Assembly: GCF_026226615.1 (NCBI RefSeq)
Contig: NZ_JAJAPB010000004.1
Coordinates: forward strand, 186,001-250,000
Length of the DNA stretch: 64,000 nt
Origin: Geovibrio ferrireducens
GTDB taxonomy: Bacteria > Chrysiogenota > Deferribacteres > Deferribacterales > Geovibrionaceae
Direction: 5' to 3'
The notes under the pieces were generated by a model. It made no database searches. It had not been told where the DNA came from and was given only the letters and a program-made list of their open reading frames with translations. Of this stretch, positions 16,000 through 24,214 are shown piece by piece. How positions within the stretch are numbered: position 1 is the stretch's first letter; each line of letters opens with the position of its first letter. Made by a program: the position numbers and the translations under genes.

Positions 16000-16093
16000 C
16001 TGAAGTTACTTATATGATCTGTATAGCTTCAAGAAAGGGAAATGTCCAGTGATGTAATGATTCGGAAGAAAGCAGAAACGCATAGACAAAGAA

Positions 16094-16134
16094 CCAAGGC
16101 TCCCCTGCGGCTACACCTCCGGAGGGGAGCTTGG
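16094..16134 (-). terminator. Hairpin after the thiosulfate/polysulfide reductase operon
   Basis: A 16-17-bp near-perfect stem (CCAAG(G)CTCCCCT / AGGGGAGCTTGG arms) with an 8-nt loop lies 36 bp after the cytochrome gene stop. On the minus strand it is followed by TTCTTTGT, a moderate T-tract. Confidence 0.75.
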
Positions 16135-16169
16135 TACATTTATGAAGGAGTATTACTCCGGAGAGAGCA

Positions 16170-16922
16170 TCAGTGTTTCTCTGAACTGTCTTCCCTGTGG
16201 TAACCGTCTATCATGCCTTTGAGAAGCTGTGTCATATACCCGCCGCATGTGCAGAGGTAGAGGTGTGCTATGATGAATATCAGCGAAATTACGCCGAAAG
16301 CAAGGTGCACCCTGACCGCCATCCCTTTCATTCCGGCAAGCCCCATGAACTCAGGATAAAGAGCAAGAAGTCCGCTTACGGCAAGAATGGGCATAAGCAC
16401 ATATACCACACCTGCGTAGGCAACCTGCTGGAGCGGGTTGAACTTGCATGTTTCCGAGGAATGAAAAGGATGCGGTTCACCCTTCATTATTCCGAAAAGA
16501 TAGAACATACCCTGTCTGATGATTCTGCCTGTGAAGCCGCTGAGCTGTATCAGGTAGTGCTTTCCGTTGCCTGTAAATATGTTTATGACTATGAAGTATA
16601 TCCATACCGCAACAAAAACCTGTCCTGCGATGTGGTGTATTTTCACCAGCATGGGCGAAGGGCCGAAATGGTTTGTAAGCCCTGTGGCAAGAAGCACCGC
16701 AAACAGCAGAGCGTTAAGCCAGTGCCACACACGGACGGGAAGGCTGTAGAGATAAAGCTTATGCTCTCCAGCTGCCTCACGCTTCGGCGCTAATACCTTT
16801 CTCAGCATAAAATGCCCCGCAACACCTGCAAGTGTAAGAGCTGCAAGCACTGCAAGGATAACAAGCCACAGAGGCCAGTAATCCGGTGTGTAATTTATAT
16901 CGGAACCCCAAATATTGATCAT
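16170..16922 (-). CDS. Cytochrome b subunit of a Phs/Psr-type molybdoenzyme
   Basis: This membrane subunit probably passes electrons from quinol to the iron-sulfur partner. The 250-residue protein has about five hydrophobic segments: near residues 15-37, 63-82, 93-115, 165-190 and 212-232. His residues placed to ligate two b haems occur in VRVWHWLNALLF, KIHHIAGQVFV, RVHLAFGVIS and FIIAHLYLC, as in cytochrome b561/FdnI/PhsC-type subunits. The phrase FNPLQQVAYAG is typical of that group. It is third in the operon, 11 bp after the ferredoxin gene, and is followed by a strong hairpin. The family does not fix the substrate. Confidence 0.85.
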   Translation of the reverse strand: MINIWGSDINYTPDYWPLWLVILAVLAALTLAGVAGHFMLRKVLAPKREAAGEHKLYLYSLPVRVWHWLNALLFAVLLATGLTNHFGPSPMLVKIHHIAGQVFVAVWIYFIVINIFTGNGKHYLIQLSGFTGRIIRQGMFYLFGIMKGEPHPFHSSETCKFNPLQQVAYAGVVYVLMPILAVSGLLALYPEFMGLAGMKGMAVRVHLAFGVISLIFIIAHLYLCTCGGYMTQLLKGMIDGYHREDSSEKH

Positions 16923-16933
16923 GCCTGAACTCC

Positions 16934-17479
16934 TTAGTGTATTTCTTTACGGCGGTAAACGCTGGCAAGCCCTGCCCCGCCTTTTGATTCCCTGTATGCT
17001 TCAGGGTGTTTCTCAATCCATTCGGCAGCTTCCCCGGAATCCGCCTTCACCAGAGAAAGCGCATCGGTGGGGCATACTGCCACACAAACGGGCAGCTCCC
17101 CTTTGGCGAGCCTTGATTCCGCGCAGAAGTCGCACTTATCGGGGCAGCGGGTGTCCGGGTCCATATAGCGCACGCTGTAAGGACAGGCGGACTGACAGTA
17201 TGAACAGGCTATGCACCTTGCATTATTGACCTTAACTATTCCCTCAGCGTCAACATATGAAGCTCCGGTGGGGCATACGCCCACGCAGGGGGCTTTTTCG
17301 CAGTGCTGGCATGAAACTCTGTAAAACTGATACCTGTCCTTGTCCTGTTTGATCTGCACCTGAACACGTCCGAACCCTGCGGGGACATCGTTCACATTGG
17401 CGCATCCCACTGTACAGGCCTGACATCCTATGCATTTTTTTTCATCGTGAAACATCACGTAGTTAGATTTCATAATCAA
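16934..17479 (-). CDS. Four-cluster ferredoxin subunit of a Phs/Psr-type molybdoenzyme
   Basis: The protein has 181 residues with Cys motifs for four [4Fe-4S] clusters: CIGCQACTVGC near residue 16, CQHCEKAPCVGVCP, CIACSYCQSACP, then CPDKCDFC with a closing CVAVCP. This is the layout of PhsB, PsrB and DmsB proteins, which carry electrons between the membrane cytochrome and the molybdopterin subunit. It lacks its own export signal and would be carried across the membrane with the Tat-exported catalytic subunit. It is spaced 6 bp after the catalytic gene and 11 bp before the cytochrome gene. Confidence 0.93.
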   Translation of the reverse strand: MIMKSNYVMFHDEKKCIGCQACTVGCANVNDVPAGFGRVQVQIKQDKDRYQFYRVSCQHCEKAPCVGVCPTGASYVDAEGIVKVNNARCIACSYCQSACPYSVRYMDPDTRCPDKCDFCAESRLAKGELPVCVAVCPTDALSLVKADSGEAAEWIEKHPEAYRESKGGAGLASVYRRKEIH

Positions 17480-17485
17480 AACCCC

Positions 17486-19762
17486 CTAAGCCTTGGAAAT
17501 TTTTACGGCGCTGGTATGAACCGCCATGCCTGTTACATCATTAACCGCATGAGGGAGCAGGTTTGAGCACATTATTCCGTTGGAAGCTGCTGCTGTCTGC
17601 CTGTAGCCGTTTTTCACGCCGAAGCCCGCCATGTAAGTGAACACAGTGTCCGGGCGGATACCGTCCGTAACATGGGCTGTTCCTGTCTCTTTTCCTGTGG
17701 CGTTTTCGAGAGATATTCTGTCTCCGTGCTTTATTCCGTGGGTTTTGGCTGTCTCTGTGTTGATCCACACGGGGTTCTCGGACATAAGAGCAGAAAGCGA
17801 GGGAACAAAAGCTGTGGCAGCATTGGTGTGGACAGCCGCTTTTGCCTGAATAAACAGGAGCTCATTTGAACCTGCTATTTTGATATTTCTGAATCTGGGT
17901 ACGCCGTAGCCCGGCCAGAGCTGCTCAACATCTTCGGAGAAGAACTCGATTTTGCCGCTTTTTGTCTTAAACTTCATATGACTGGCAAAGGTTCCGTCAG
18001 GGTCAAGGCTGGCTGCCGCTTCGGGATATTTTTCAACAAATTTTTCGATCATGGAGGGCTCTCTCAGCAGGAAGGACACTCCGTATGAAACAAAGCCTTT
18101 TTCCTTGATTTCCTTAAGAAATTCAGGATTCCCCGCTGTCTGCATTTCGATATATTTCTCCATGCTCCCGCCCCAGGGATAATACTCCGCAAGACCGAGT
18201 TTCTCAGCAAGACCGTACCATATTTCGGCACTGGATTTCGCATCACCGATTGTTTTGACAGTCGGCTGACGGAGTGAATACGCAGGGGATTGTCCGGATC
18301 TGTTTTCGATGGGCTCAAACCTTTCTAGATATGTGACTTCCGGCAGGAAATAATCTGCAAAAGCGGCAGTGTCAGTCATGTACACATCACAGACAACGAC
18401 CAGTTCCATGGCCTTCATGGCCTCTGCCATTTTCGGATAGTCCGCCAGAGTCTGCATGGGGTTTGTTCTTGTCATTACCCAGCCTTTTACAGGGTACGGC
18501 TTTTCGGTGAGGGCGGTATCAAGGATTCTCTGGTAGATTCCGCCTCTTTTTATGCTGTATTTAAATCTTTCGCCGTCCAGAGCATCCAGTCTGGGAGCAG
18601 CTTTGGGGTATTCGATCTTGATCTTTTTCAGCTCAGGAGCAACCTGAACACCGGCAAGCTTGTTATAAGCTTCCGGGCTCCTCTTGCTGTAAAGTCCGCC
18701 TTTGCGCTCAAAGTTCCCCACAAGCGCATTGAGCGCAAAAAGAGCTCTGCGTGTGTCAAACTCCTCAAATGAGTAAGTCGTTCTGTGGCCGGGAGAAACA
18801 ACCGCAGCAGGAGCAGCAGCGGCAAATTCCCTTGTTATGCGCCTTATTGCCCCGGCATTCACACCGGAATACATCTCCGCAAATTCGGGGGTTATGTTCT
18901 CTATGCTTCTTGCGAACTCATCGAAGCCTATGGCGTATTGCGCTATAAACTCTTTGTCATACAACTCATTTTTTATGAGCTCATTACACATCGCAAGAGC
19001 AACAACAATATCCGTTCCGGGCTTTATGTAGAAATATTCATCAGCCTTGCTGGACACCACGGACATACGGGGGTCAAAGCTTACCAGCTTGCCGCCTTTA
19101 CTCTGGAGATCCGCAGTTCTGTAAGTATCGCCCACCTCAACACCCTCAAACAGGTTGTGGCCGAATACTATCAGATATTTAGTATTCTTGAGATCCCACA
19201 CCATGTCATCTCCGAGCATAATGTCCGCAGTGACGTATCTGCCACCCGGACACATTGTGGAGTGAGAAAAGGTGTTAGGAGAGCCGAAGGCCTTCGCAAA
19301 ATGAGTGAACTGGCTGTAAAGAGAGCCTGACTTGGCAGAAAAAGCCACTGTCTCAGGGCCGAACTTGCTTTTAAGCTCATTCATTTTTGCGGCTATTTCG
19401 CTGTAGGCCTGCTCCCAGCTTATAACCTCCCATTCGCCCGCACCTCTTTCTCCATTCCTTTTCATAGGCTTAACAATACGGTTCGGGTCATTCAGGAGGC
19501 TGTAGCCGCTGCTGCCTCTGGCACAGATTCTTGTTTTCTGATGCCCGGCATTTTTATTCCCTTCGATAAAGATTTTACCGCCTCCCAGATCATGCACCCT
19601 GACAGGACACCTGTAAGAACACATCTCACAGGTTGTATTAGTCTCAGGCGTTACACCCTCAACCTTGATATTATCCTGAAAGGCAACAGCCCCAAGCGGT
19701 AATGTGCTGGCGGCACAGGCGGCAGCAGCACCCTGCATAAAACGTCTACGAGTTACTTTCAT
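17486..19762 (-). CDS. phsA: Molybdopterin oxidoreductase, thiosulfate/polysulfide reductase-like catalytic subunit
   Basis: The protein has 758 residues. A Tat signal (TRRRFMQG at residues 4-11, then a hydrophobic stretch) sends it to the periplasm. The N-terminal [4Fe-4S] motif is Cys45, Cys48, Cys52 and Cys80. The Mo ligand is expected to be Cys171 in HSTMCPGG, as in PhsA and PsrA. It has the full molybdopterin domain set, including the C-terminal MopB dinucleotide-binding domain (NPVWINTETAKTHGIKHGD). The family includes thiosulfate, polysulfide, tetrathionate and arsenate reductases. The Cys ligand, size and three-gene order fit Phs/Psr best, but the substrate is not proved. The Shine-Dalgarno GAGGGA lies 6 nt before the ATG. 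A 22-bp inverted repeat at a likely promoter lies about 90 bp upstream. Confidence 0.88.
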   Translation of the reverse strand: MKVTRRRFMQGAAAACAASTLPLGAVAFQDNIKVEGVTPETNTTCEMCSYRCPVRVHDLGGGKIFIEGNKNAGHQKTRICARGSSGYSLLNDPNRIVKPMKRNGERGAGEWEVISWEQAYSEIAAKMNELKSKFGPETVAFSAKSGSLYSQFTHFAKAFGSPNTFSHSTMCPGGRYVTADIMLGDDMVWDLKNTKYLIVFGHNLFEGVEVGDTYRTADLQSKGGKLVSFDPRMSVVSSKADEYFYIKPGTDIVVALAMCNELIKNELYDKEFIAQYAIGFDEFARSIENITPEFAEMYSGVNAGAIRRITREFAAAAPAAVVSPGHRTTYSFEEFDTRRALFALNALVGNFERKGGLYSKRSPEAYNKLAGVQVAPELKKIKIEYPKAAPRLDALDGERFKYSIKRGGIYQRILDTALTEKPYPVKGWVMTRTNPMQTLADYPKMAEAMKAMELVVVCDVYMTDTAAFADYFLPEVTYLERFEPIENRSGQSPAYSLRQPTVKTIGDAKSSAEIWYGLAEKLGLAEYYPWGGSMEKYIEMQTAGNPEFLKEIKEKGFVSYGVSFLLREPSMIEKFVEKYPEAAASLDPDGTFASHMKFKTKSGKIEFFSEDVEQLWPGYGVPRFRNIKIAGSNELLFIQAKAAVHTNAATAFVPSLSALMSENPVWINTETAKTHGIKHGDRISLENATGKETGTAHVTDGIRPDTVFTYMAGFGVKNGYRQTAAASNGIMCSNLLPHAVNDVTGMAVHTSAVKISKA

Positions 19763-20257
19763 AGATTCCCTCGTTTTAGATATTTACTCTTTGTTAATGA
19801 ACATAGTCTCATGACTATTTAATAAACCGATAATCTTTATTGGAAAGGCTATATTGACATGGTTTATCATGTCAACGGTATTTGTAAAATTTAGGTAACG
19901 CTTACAATGCCTTATAGACTTAATTTACAGGCTTATTTTTCAGGATTTAAGGGAGGGAATATGTGAGTTATCTTTCATATCAATGTCTTCTGAAATTCAT
20001 AGTCATTTAATATGTTTTATCTGTAGTGAACAAAAGTTATATATTTTATCTGTAAAATAATGTGACATTTCCTATACGCCGGACACATTGCGTTAAATTA
20101 GTCAAAATATAACGCTTTTGCCTGTTTACAGTGCAAAAATGAGCATATGAAAATAACCCTTTACCGGAAAGGGTTCTAAGACACTTAAATTTAAAAATAA
20201 AACAAAAGACTGAATATTATGTTCAATTTTATTGATTGATAATCCGGTGAAAGATGA
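19763..20257. other. Regulatory intergenic region upstream of the molybdoenzyme operon
   Basis: No ORF is supported here. It holds two inverted repeats near the operon (ATAGTC-TCAT-GACTAT at 19803-19818 and the 22-bp one at 19854-19875) and an AACCCTTT/AAAGGGTT hairpin near 20155-20176. The rest is AT-rich, about 63-70 percent by eye. Confidence 0.5.
19848..19875 (-). promoter_or_regulatory. Promoter with overlapping 22-bp palindromic operator for the molybdoenzyme operon
   Basis: TTGACATG (19854-19861) and CATGTCAA (19868-19875) form a perfect inverted repeat with a 6-nt centre. Read on the minus strand, the right arm begins with a perfect -35 TTGACA and 16 nt later comes TATAGC as a possible -10. 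A regulator bound to the palindrome would cover the whole core promoter. The start codon is about 80 nt after the predicted start site. Confidence 0.6.
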
Positions 20258-20301
20258 ATAAACAAAAATAAAGCAGGGGGAGCACAATGCATCCCCCTGC
20301 T
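20258..20301 (-). terminator. Intrinsic terminator after the YezD-like gene
   Basis: AGCAGGGGG (minus arm) pairs with CCCCCTGCT around an 11-nt loop (20272-20301), followed on the minus strand by TTATTTTTGTTT. It ends the flagellin 3 / YezD-like transcript. Confidence 0.88.
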
Positions 20302-20310
20302 GTTAATTTA

Positions 20311-20478
20311 CTATATTTTCAATGACTGAGTCTTTTTAACTATAGTGACTTTTCCGCCTTCAAACTTCACTTCCACCGATCCGTAGAAGTTACTCTGGAA
20401 CATCTCTCTCAAGAGTTCCTGAAGCTGATTAAGCTGAGAATTTTCACCCTTTGTTTTCTGCACACTCACTGCAGCCAT
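20311..20478 (-). CDS. YezD-like (DUF2292) small protein downstream of flagellin 3
   Basis: A 55-codon gene with a strong Shine-Dalgarno (GGAGGTGTGCT before ATG 20478). It has an N-terminal polar tail, then a helix (LQELLREMF) and two strands (FYGSVEVKFEGGKVTIVKK). This helix plus YGSVxVxxxxGxVxxIxxT pattern is that of the small DUF2292/YezD family, whose function is unknown. It begins 45 bp after the flagellin 3 stop, has no terminator between, and is closed by a good terminator, so it is probably co-transcribed with the flagellin. The position suggests a tie to flagellin or motility, but this is only inference. Confidence 0.8.
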   Translation of the reverse strand: MAAVSVQKTKGENSQLNQLQELLREMFQSNFYGSVEVKFEGGKVTIVKKTQSLKI

Positions 20479-20523
20479 AGCACACCTCCATGTTTTAAGA
20501 AACTACATCCATGTTTTCAATGA

Positions 20524-22929
20524 CTAACCCTGAAGAAGCTGAAGAGCCATCTGGGGTATCTGGTTAGCCTGTGCAAGCATTGCTGTGCCTGACTGGCTGA
20601 GGATCTGATACCTTGTGAATGTCGCCATTTCATCCGCAACGTCAAGGTCGCGTATGCGTGATTCGGCGGCAGTCATGTTCTCTCTTGCCGTATCAAGGTT
20701 CGTGATGGTGTATTCAAGTCTGTTGATCTGCGCACCGATTGTAGCCCTTACAGTAACCACTTTGTTAAGAGCGGCATCTATATCGGGTATAGCTCTCTGC
20801 GCAAGCGACTGGGAAACAAGGGTAATATTCTCAATTCCAAGCCCCACTACATCAAGCTGGGGAATGGAAACAGAGAGAGCCTGTCCCTGATTCGCTCCGA
20901 TCTGGAGATCGGTGGAGTTATCAACAACATGGAGGAAATGTTCCTTCGCGGCGGCACTGGTGTCGGTCGCAAATTCGATTTTCTGTGTAACGGGGTTCCA
21001 TACTTCTGTCACGCCGGCACGGGAATCTATAACGATTTCCACTCCGTCGATTATACCGTAAACCCTGTCGTCACTGGTTTCATCAACACCGATGAGCTTT
21101 CCTGTGTGAGCATCTTTCACTGTCACAGTTGTTGTGTTGTTTTTGGATTCCTGAATCTGAGCGAGAGAAAAAGCGTCTATAAGAGCCTGATCGCCGCTGA
21201 AAGCCAGTTCACCCTGCTCGCCCGTGAGAGCGGTCTGGATTATGAATGTACCCTTAACACTTCTGGGGCCGCTGTTTGAGGGCATGGAAACATAATCCAC
21301 GAGGTGGCTGTTTACACTGGCGGAATCGGAACCCATTCCGAGTTTAACAATAGCTTCCTCAAGTTTCTTTTCAAGGTCGGCTATTGTATCATCGCCCTGG
21401 AGGTATATGGTGGTGCTTTTGCCATTGCCCCACAGGGTAAGTTCCTGCTTGTTGCTGAAAATATTATTGCCGTCGGCATCAGTGAAGACGCTTATGTCTT
21501 TCAGCTTGGTAGTGGTTGTGGCTGCTTCACCCGCACCTGTGACATCAAGGTCAAAGGCATCCGTCATGGTGCGCCCGTTCGGGGTCGCCTGATCGTTTGA
21601 GAGCTCTTTGAAGTTCAGCGTGATATTACCGAGGTCAAGGTTGCCTGTCTGCGTGTTAAGCTGAGCATAATAAACCTTAACCTGATTATAGTCGGTAATG
21701 GTATCGCCGTTATCGGGAGGCGTAAGCGAGTTCTGAGCTGTAAAGTAAATAGTCGGGCCGTTCTGCCCTACGGGGCCGCCGGTAATCTGAATAGAACCGC
21801 CGCCTGAGCCCGCATAGTTGCCGTCTGCCGCGACACCGCCGGAGAGGGAGAAAAGAACCTTATCTCCAGTCTGCACTGAGCCGCTGGCTGAAAGAGTGAA
21901 GCTGAAGTCTATGTCTATGGTGTTGCCGGCTGAGTTCTGAAGACCCGCTGCGGCTGTGTCCACAGTATATGTTGATGATGTGAGCGCCGTGTAGGCTGCG
22001 GTTACTTTGACCCACTGACCCACTGTGCCTGTGAGGGCATCAATGAATCTTACATTAAGGGTTACACTCGCTGTATCACCCGCTTCTGCGCCGGAGGTGA
22101 ATTCAACTTCGATATAACCGCTTCTGCCGCCTGTAGAGGCTGCCGTTACGTTGCTCACAAGGAAGGAAGAGCCGGGTTGTCCGTAGTATGCCAGAGTCTG
22201 GACTGTGCTTGATGATGTTGCTACAACTCCGTTGCCGCTGATTACAACACTGAAGTACGCAGTGCCTGTAGTGGGCATAGTTTCGGGATCGCTGACAAAA
22301 GATACGTTTGTCAGGTTTCCGCCGGATGCGCCTGAGGTTACTATTTCAGCGCCGATTATCCCGTCTTTCAGGGTCATAATATCGGTTTTGAAAACCTGGT
22401 TCTGTCCGGCCTGAGTGTTAAGCTCGATTTTGTAGTTCCCTTCGGCTACGTTGTCTCTGATGATAGCTTTGATCTTGTCGCTGCTTGAAGACCAGAGAGC
22501 GGTTCCGTCACCGTTGAGAAGTTTCTTGGTGTTGAATTCGGTTGATGTGGAGATCCTGTCGATCTCGTCTTTAAGCTGATCAACCTCTTTCTGGATTTCG
22601 ATCCTGTCGTTTGAAGTGTACGTACCGTTCGCGGCCTGAACAGCGAGTTCTCTCATGCGCTGAAGCATGGAGCTTACTTCGCCGAGGGCGCCTTCTGCGG
22701 TCTGGAGCATTGATATACCGTCCTGAGCGTTCATTGACGCTCTTTTGAGACCGGTAATCTGTCCTCTGAGTTTTTCGGATATCGCCAGGCCGGAAGCATC
22801 GTCCGCTGCGTGGTTGATTCGCAGACCTGATGAGAGTCTCTCAAGAGACTTACTGAGTTGGTTCTGAGTTTGTCCGAGGTATCTCTGCGTATTCAGAGAC
22901 ATCACGTTCTGATAAATTGTGAGTGCCAT
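20524..22929 (-). CDS. fliC: Flagellin 3, long form (801 aa)
   Basis: This is a third filament protein, more distant from flagellins 1 and 2 than they are from each other, but with the same plan and size. The N-terminal D0/D1 region starts [19 protein letters not shown] with [20 protein letters not shown] long Thr/Ser/Gly-rich centre shares landmarks with the other two ([28 protein letters not shown]). The C-terminus ends [11 protein letters not shown]. The start is placed at 22929 because AAGGAGGATGAC stands directly before it; the frame extends 19 codons upstream, but that part is the leader. The predicted sigma-28 start site is only about 50 nt upstream. Unlike flagellins 1 and 2 there is no terminator in the leader. 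It is separate from the other flagellins, behind rseP. Confidence 0.96.
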   Translation of the reverse strand: MALTIYQNVMSLNTQRYLGQTQNQLSKSLERLSSGLRINHAADDASGLAISEKLRGQITGLKRASMNAQDGISMLQTAEGALGEVSSMLQRMRELAVQAANGTYTSNDRIEIQKEVDQLKDEIDRISTSTEFNTKKLLNGDGTALWSSSSDKIKAIIRDNVAEGNYKIELNTQAGQNQVFKTDIMTLKDGIIGAEIVTSGASGGNLTNVSFVSDPETMPTTGTAYFSVVISGNGVVATSSSTVQTLAYYGQPGSSFLVSNVTAASTGGRSGYIEVEFTSGAEAGDTASVTLNVRFIDALTGTVGQWVKVTAAYTALTSSTYTVDTAAAGLQNSAGNTIDIDFSFTLSASGSVQTGDKVLFSLSGGVAADGNYAGSGGGSIQITGGPVGQNGPTIYFTAQNSLTPPDNGDTITDYNQVKVYYAQLNTQTGNLDLGNITLNFKELSNDQATPNGRTMTDAFDLDVTGAGEAATTTTKLKDISVFTDADGNNIFSNKQELTLWGNGKSTTIYLQGDDTIADLEKKLEEAIVKLGMGSDSASVNSHLVDYVSMPSNSGPRSVKGTFIIQTALTGEQGELAFSGDQALIDAFSLAQIQESKNNTTTVTVKDAHTGKLIGVDETSDDRVYGIIDGVEIVIDSRAGVTEVWNPVTQKIEFATDTSAAAKEHFLHVVDNSTDLQIGANQGQALSVSIPQLDVVGLGIENITLVSQSLAQRAIPDIDAALNKVVTVRATIGAQINRLEYTITNLDTARENMTAAESRIRDLDVADEMATFTRYQILSQSGTAMLAQANQIPQMALQLLQG

Positions 22930-22964
22930 GTCATCCTCCTTGATTCTTTCAATAGAGGCATCTC

Positions 22965-22978
22965 GCGCTTCCTTGCGC
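22965..22978 (-). promoter_or_regulatory. GGA-loop hairpin at the 5' end of the flagellin 3 mRNA
   Basis: On the minus strand GCGC-AAGGAA-GCGC forms a small stem with AAGGAA in the loop, right after the predicted start site and about 25 nt before the Shine-Dalgarno AAGGAGG. It is the third flagellin gene with such a hairpin. Confidence 0.5.
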
Positions 22979-22986
22979 ATATTCAC

Positions 22987-23013
22987 AATCGTACAGAGTT
23001 GATCAGATCTTTA
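22987..23013 (-). promoter_or_regulatory. Sigma-28-like promoter of flagellin 3
   Basis: On the minus strand TAAA (23013-23010), exactly 15 nt, then GTACGATT (22994-22987), 6 of 8 to GCCGATAA. The start site would be near 22980, giving a leader of about 50 nt. Confidence 0.65.
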
Positions 23014-23076
23014 GAAAAAAAACTCATAAAAAATAATATTTTTTGTAAGTGACTGAACCGCAATCGTTTTTCTATA

Positions 23077-23106
23077 CAAAAAAAGGCGGAGGAAAACCCC
23101 CGCCCT
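23077..23106 (-). terminator. Intrinsic terminator after rseP
   Basis: GGCGGGGG pairs with CCTCCGCC across a TTTT loop (23085-23104), followed by seven T on the minus strand. It ends the long lepA-to-rseP gene run before the flagellin 3 promoter. Confidence 0.9.
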
Positions 23107-23136
23107 TTAAAATATATTTACCGCTCTGCGGTTTTG

Positions 23137-24207
23137 TCAGCTTTTTATTATGCGGACTATGTCATTATAGAAGGCGAAGAACATCAGCCCGAATATCAGC
23201 ATCATCCCCGCCATATTGGCATATTCCCTGATTTTTATGCTCACGGGTCTTCTGGTGACAGCCTCGACTGCGTAGAAAAGAAGATGGCCTCCGTCCAGCA
23301 CAGGGATAGGCAGCAGGTTCAGTATGGCAAGGTTGACACTTATGGCGGCCATAAGCCCCAGAAGCATAAGCACCCCTTCATCCGCTGACGTTTTTGCCAT
23401 CTGGAGGATCATGATAGGACCTCCTATGGAATCAGCCGGAACGGATTTCTGGAATATTTTAACAACACCTGTGATGATCAGCCCTGTGACTTCCGCTGTT
23501 TTCTCCACACCCATCTTAAGTGAGGGGAAGAAGCCGTAGTTGACCCTTATATAATCGCCGGATACCCTGACACCGACCAGCCCAACCTTCACATCCTCAC
23601 CGAAAACATTTTTCTGCATGCTCTCTTTCGGGGTAACGACGATTTCCATACGCTCCCCGTTCCTCTGGATTTCGAAAACTATCTCCCTTCCGGGACGCTC
23701 CACAACGTAAGAGCTCATTTCATCCCAGAAGACCACAGGGTTTCCGTCCACTGAGACAACCTTGTCCCCTTCCAGAAGCCCGGCCTCAGCCGCGGGCATA
23801 TCAGGCATTATTTCGCCTATGACAGCGGTGGAGCGGGGAACACCCGCCATAAAGATCAGCGCATAAACCACGGCAGCCAGAAGAAAGTTGGCAAGCGGCC
23901 CTGCAAAAACAATAAGGGCGCGGGCGTAAAGAGGCTTGTTGTTGAATGCTCTCGCTTTCATTTCAGGTGCGCCTTCCGTGTCGCCTTCTGAATTATAGTC
24001 CGGTCCGTCGCCGTACATTTTAACGTAACCGCCCAGCGGGATAGCTGAAAGCATGTATTCTGTCTCGCCCCTTTTCCATGAGAAAAGCTTGGGGCCGAAA
24101 CCTATGGAAAACTTCTCAACATATACCTTAAAGTATTTCGCAACCAGAAAGTGGCCAAGCTCATGAAAGAAAATGAGCAGTCCCAAAAGTATTATCGCCT
24201 GAATCAT
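23137..24207 (-). CDS. rseP: Site-2 intramembrane metalloprotease (RseP family)
   Basis: This inner-membrane zinc protease cuts transmembrane segments of regulated substrates such as anti-sigma factors and signal peptides. The 356-residue protein has the zinc motif HELGH at residues 15-19 in the first membrane helix. A periplasmic PDZ domain lies around residues 115-190 (PAAEAGLLEGDKVVSVDGNPV), and the second catalytic motif PIPVLDGGH with the Asp ligand is near residue 305. A single PDZ domain is visible, unlike the two of E. coli RseP. It is last in the run uppS-cdsA-dxr-rseP, a common order, and is followed by a terminator. Confidence 0.95.
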   Translation of the reverse strand: MIQAIILLGLLIFFHELGHFLVAKYFKVYVEKFSIGFGPKLFSWKRGETEYMLSAIPLGGYVKMYGDGPDYNSEGDTEGAPEMKARAFNNKPLYARALIVFAGPLANFLLAAVVYALIFMAGVPRSTAVIGEIMPDMPAAEAGLLEGDKVVSVDGNPVVFWDEMSSYVVERPGREIVFEIQRNGERMEIVVTPKESMQKNVFGEDVKVGLVGVRVSGDYIRVNYGFFPSLKMGVEKTAEVTGLIITGVVKIFQKSVPADSIGGPIMILQMAKTSADEGVLMLLGLMAAISVNLAILNLLPIPVLDGGHLLFYAVEAVTRRPVSIKIREYANMAGMMLIFGLMFFAFYNDIVRIIKS

Positions 24208-24214
24208 TTCGCAA

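Noticed and set aside
16197-16793. 198-codon plus-strand ORF opposite the cytochrome b gene
   Set aside because: It is Cys/His-rich antisense shadow of a membrane protein gene with no ribosome site.
22930-22986. N-terminal extension of flagellin 3 ([19 protein letters not shown])
   Set aside because: It overlaps the predicted transcript start and hairpin. The Shine-Dalgarno is directly before the downstream Met, which gives the normal flagellin N-terminus.
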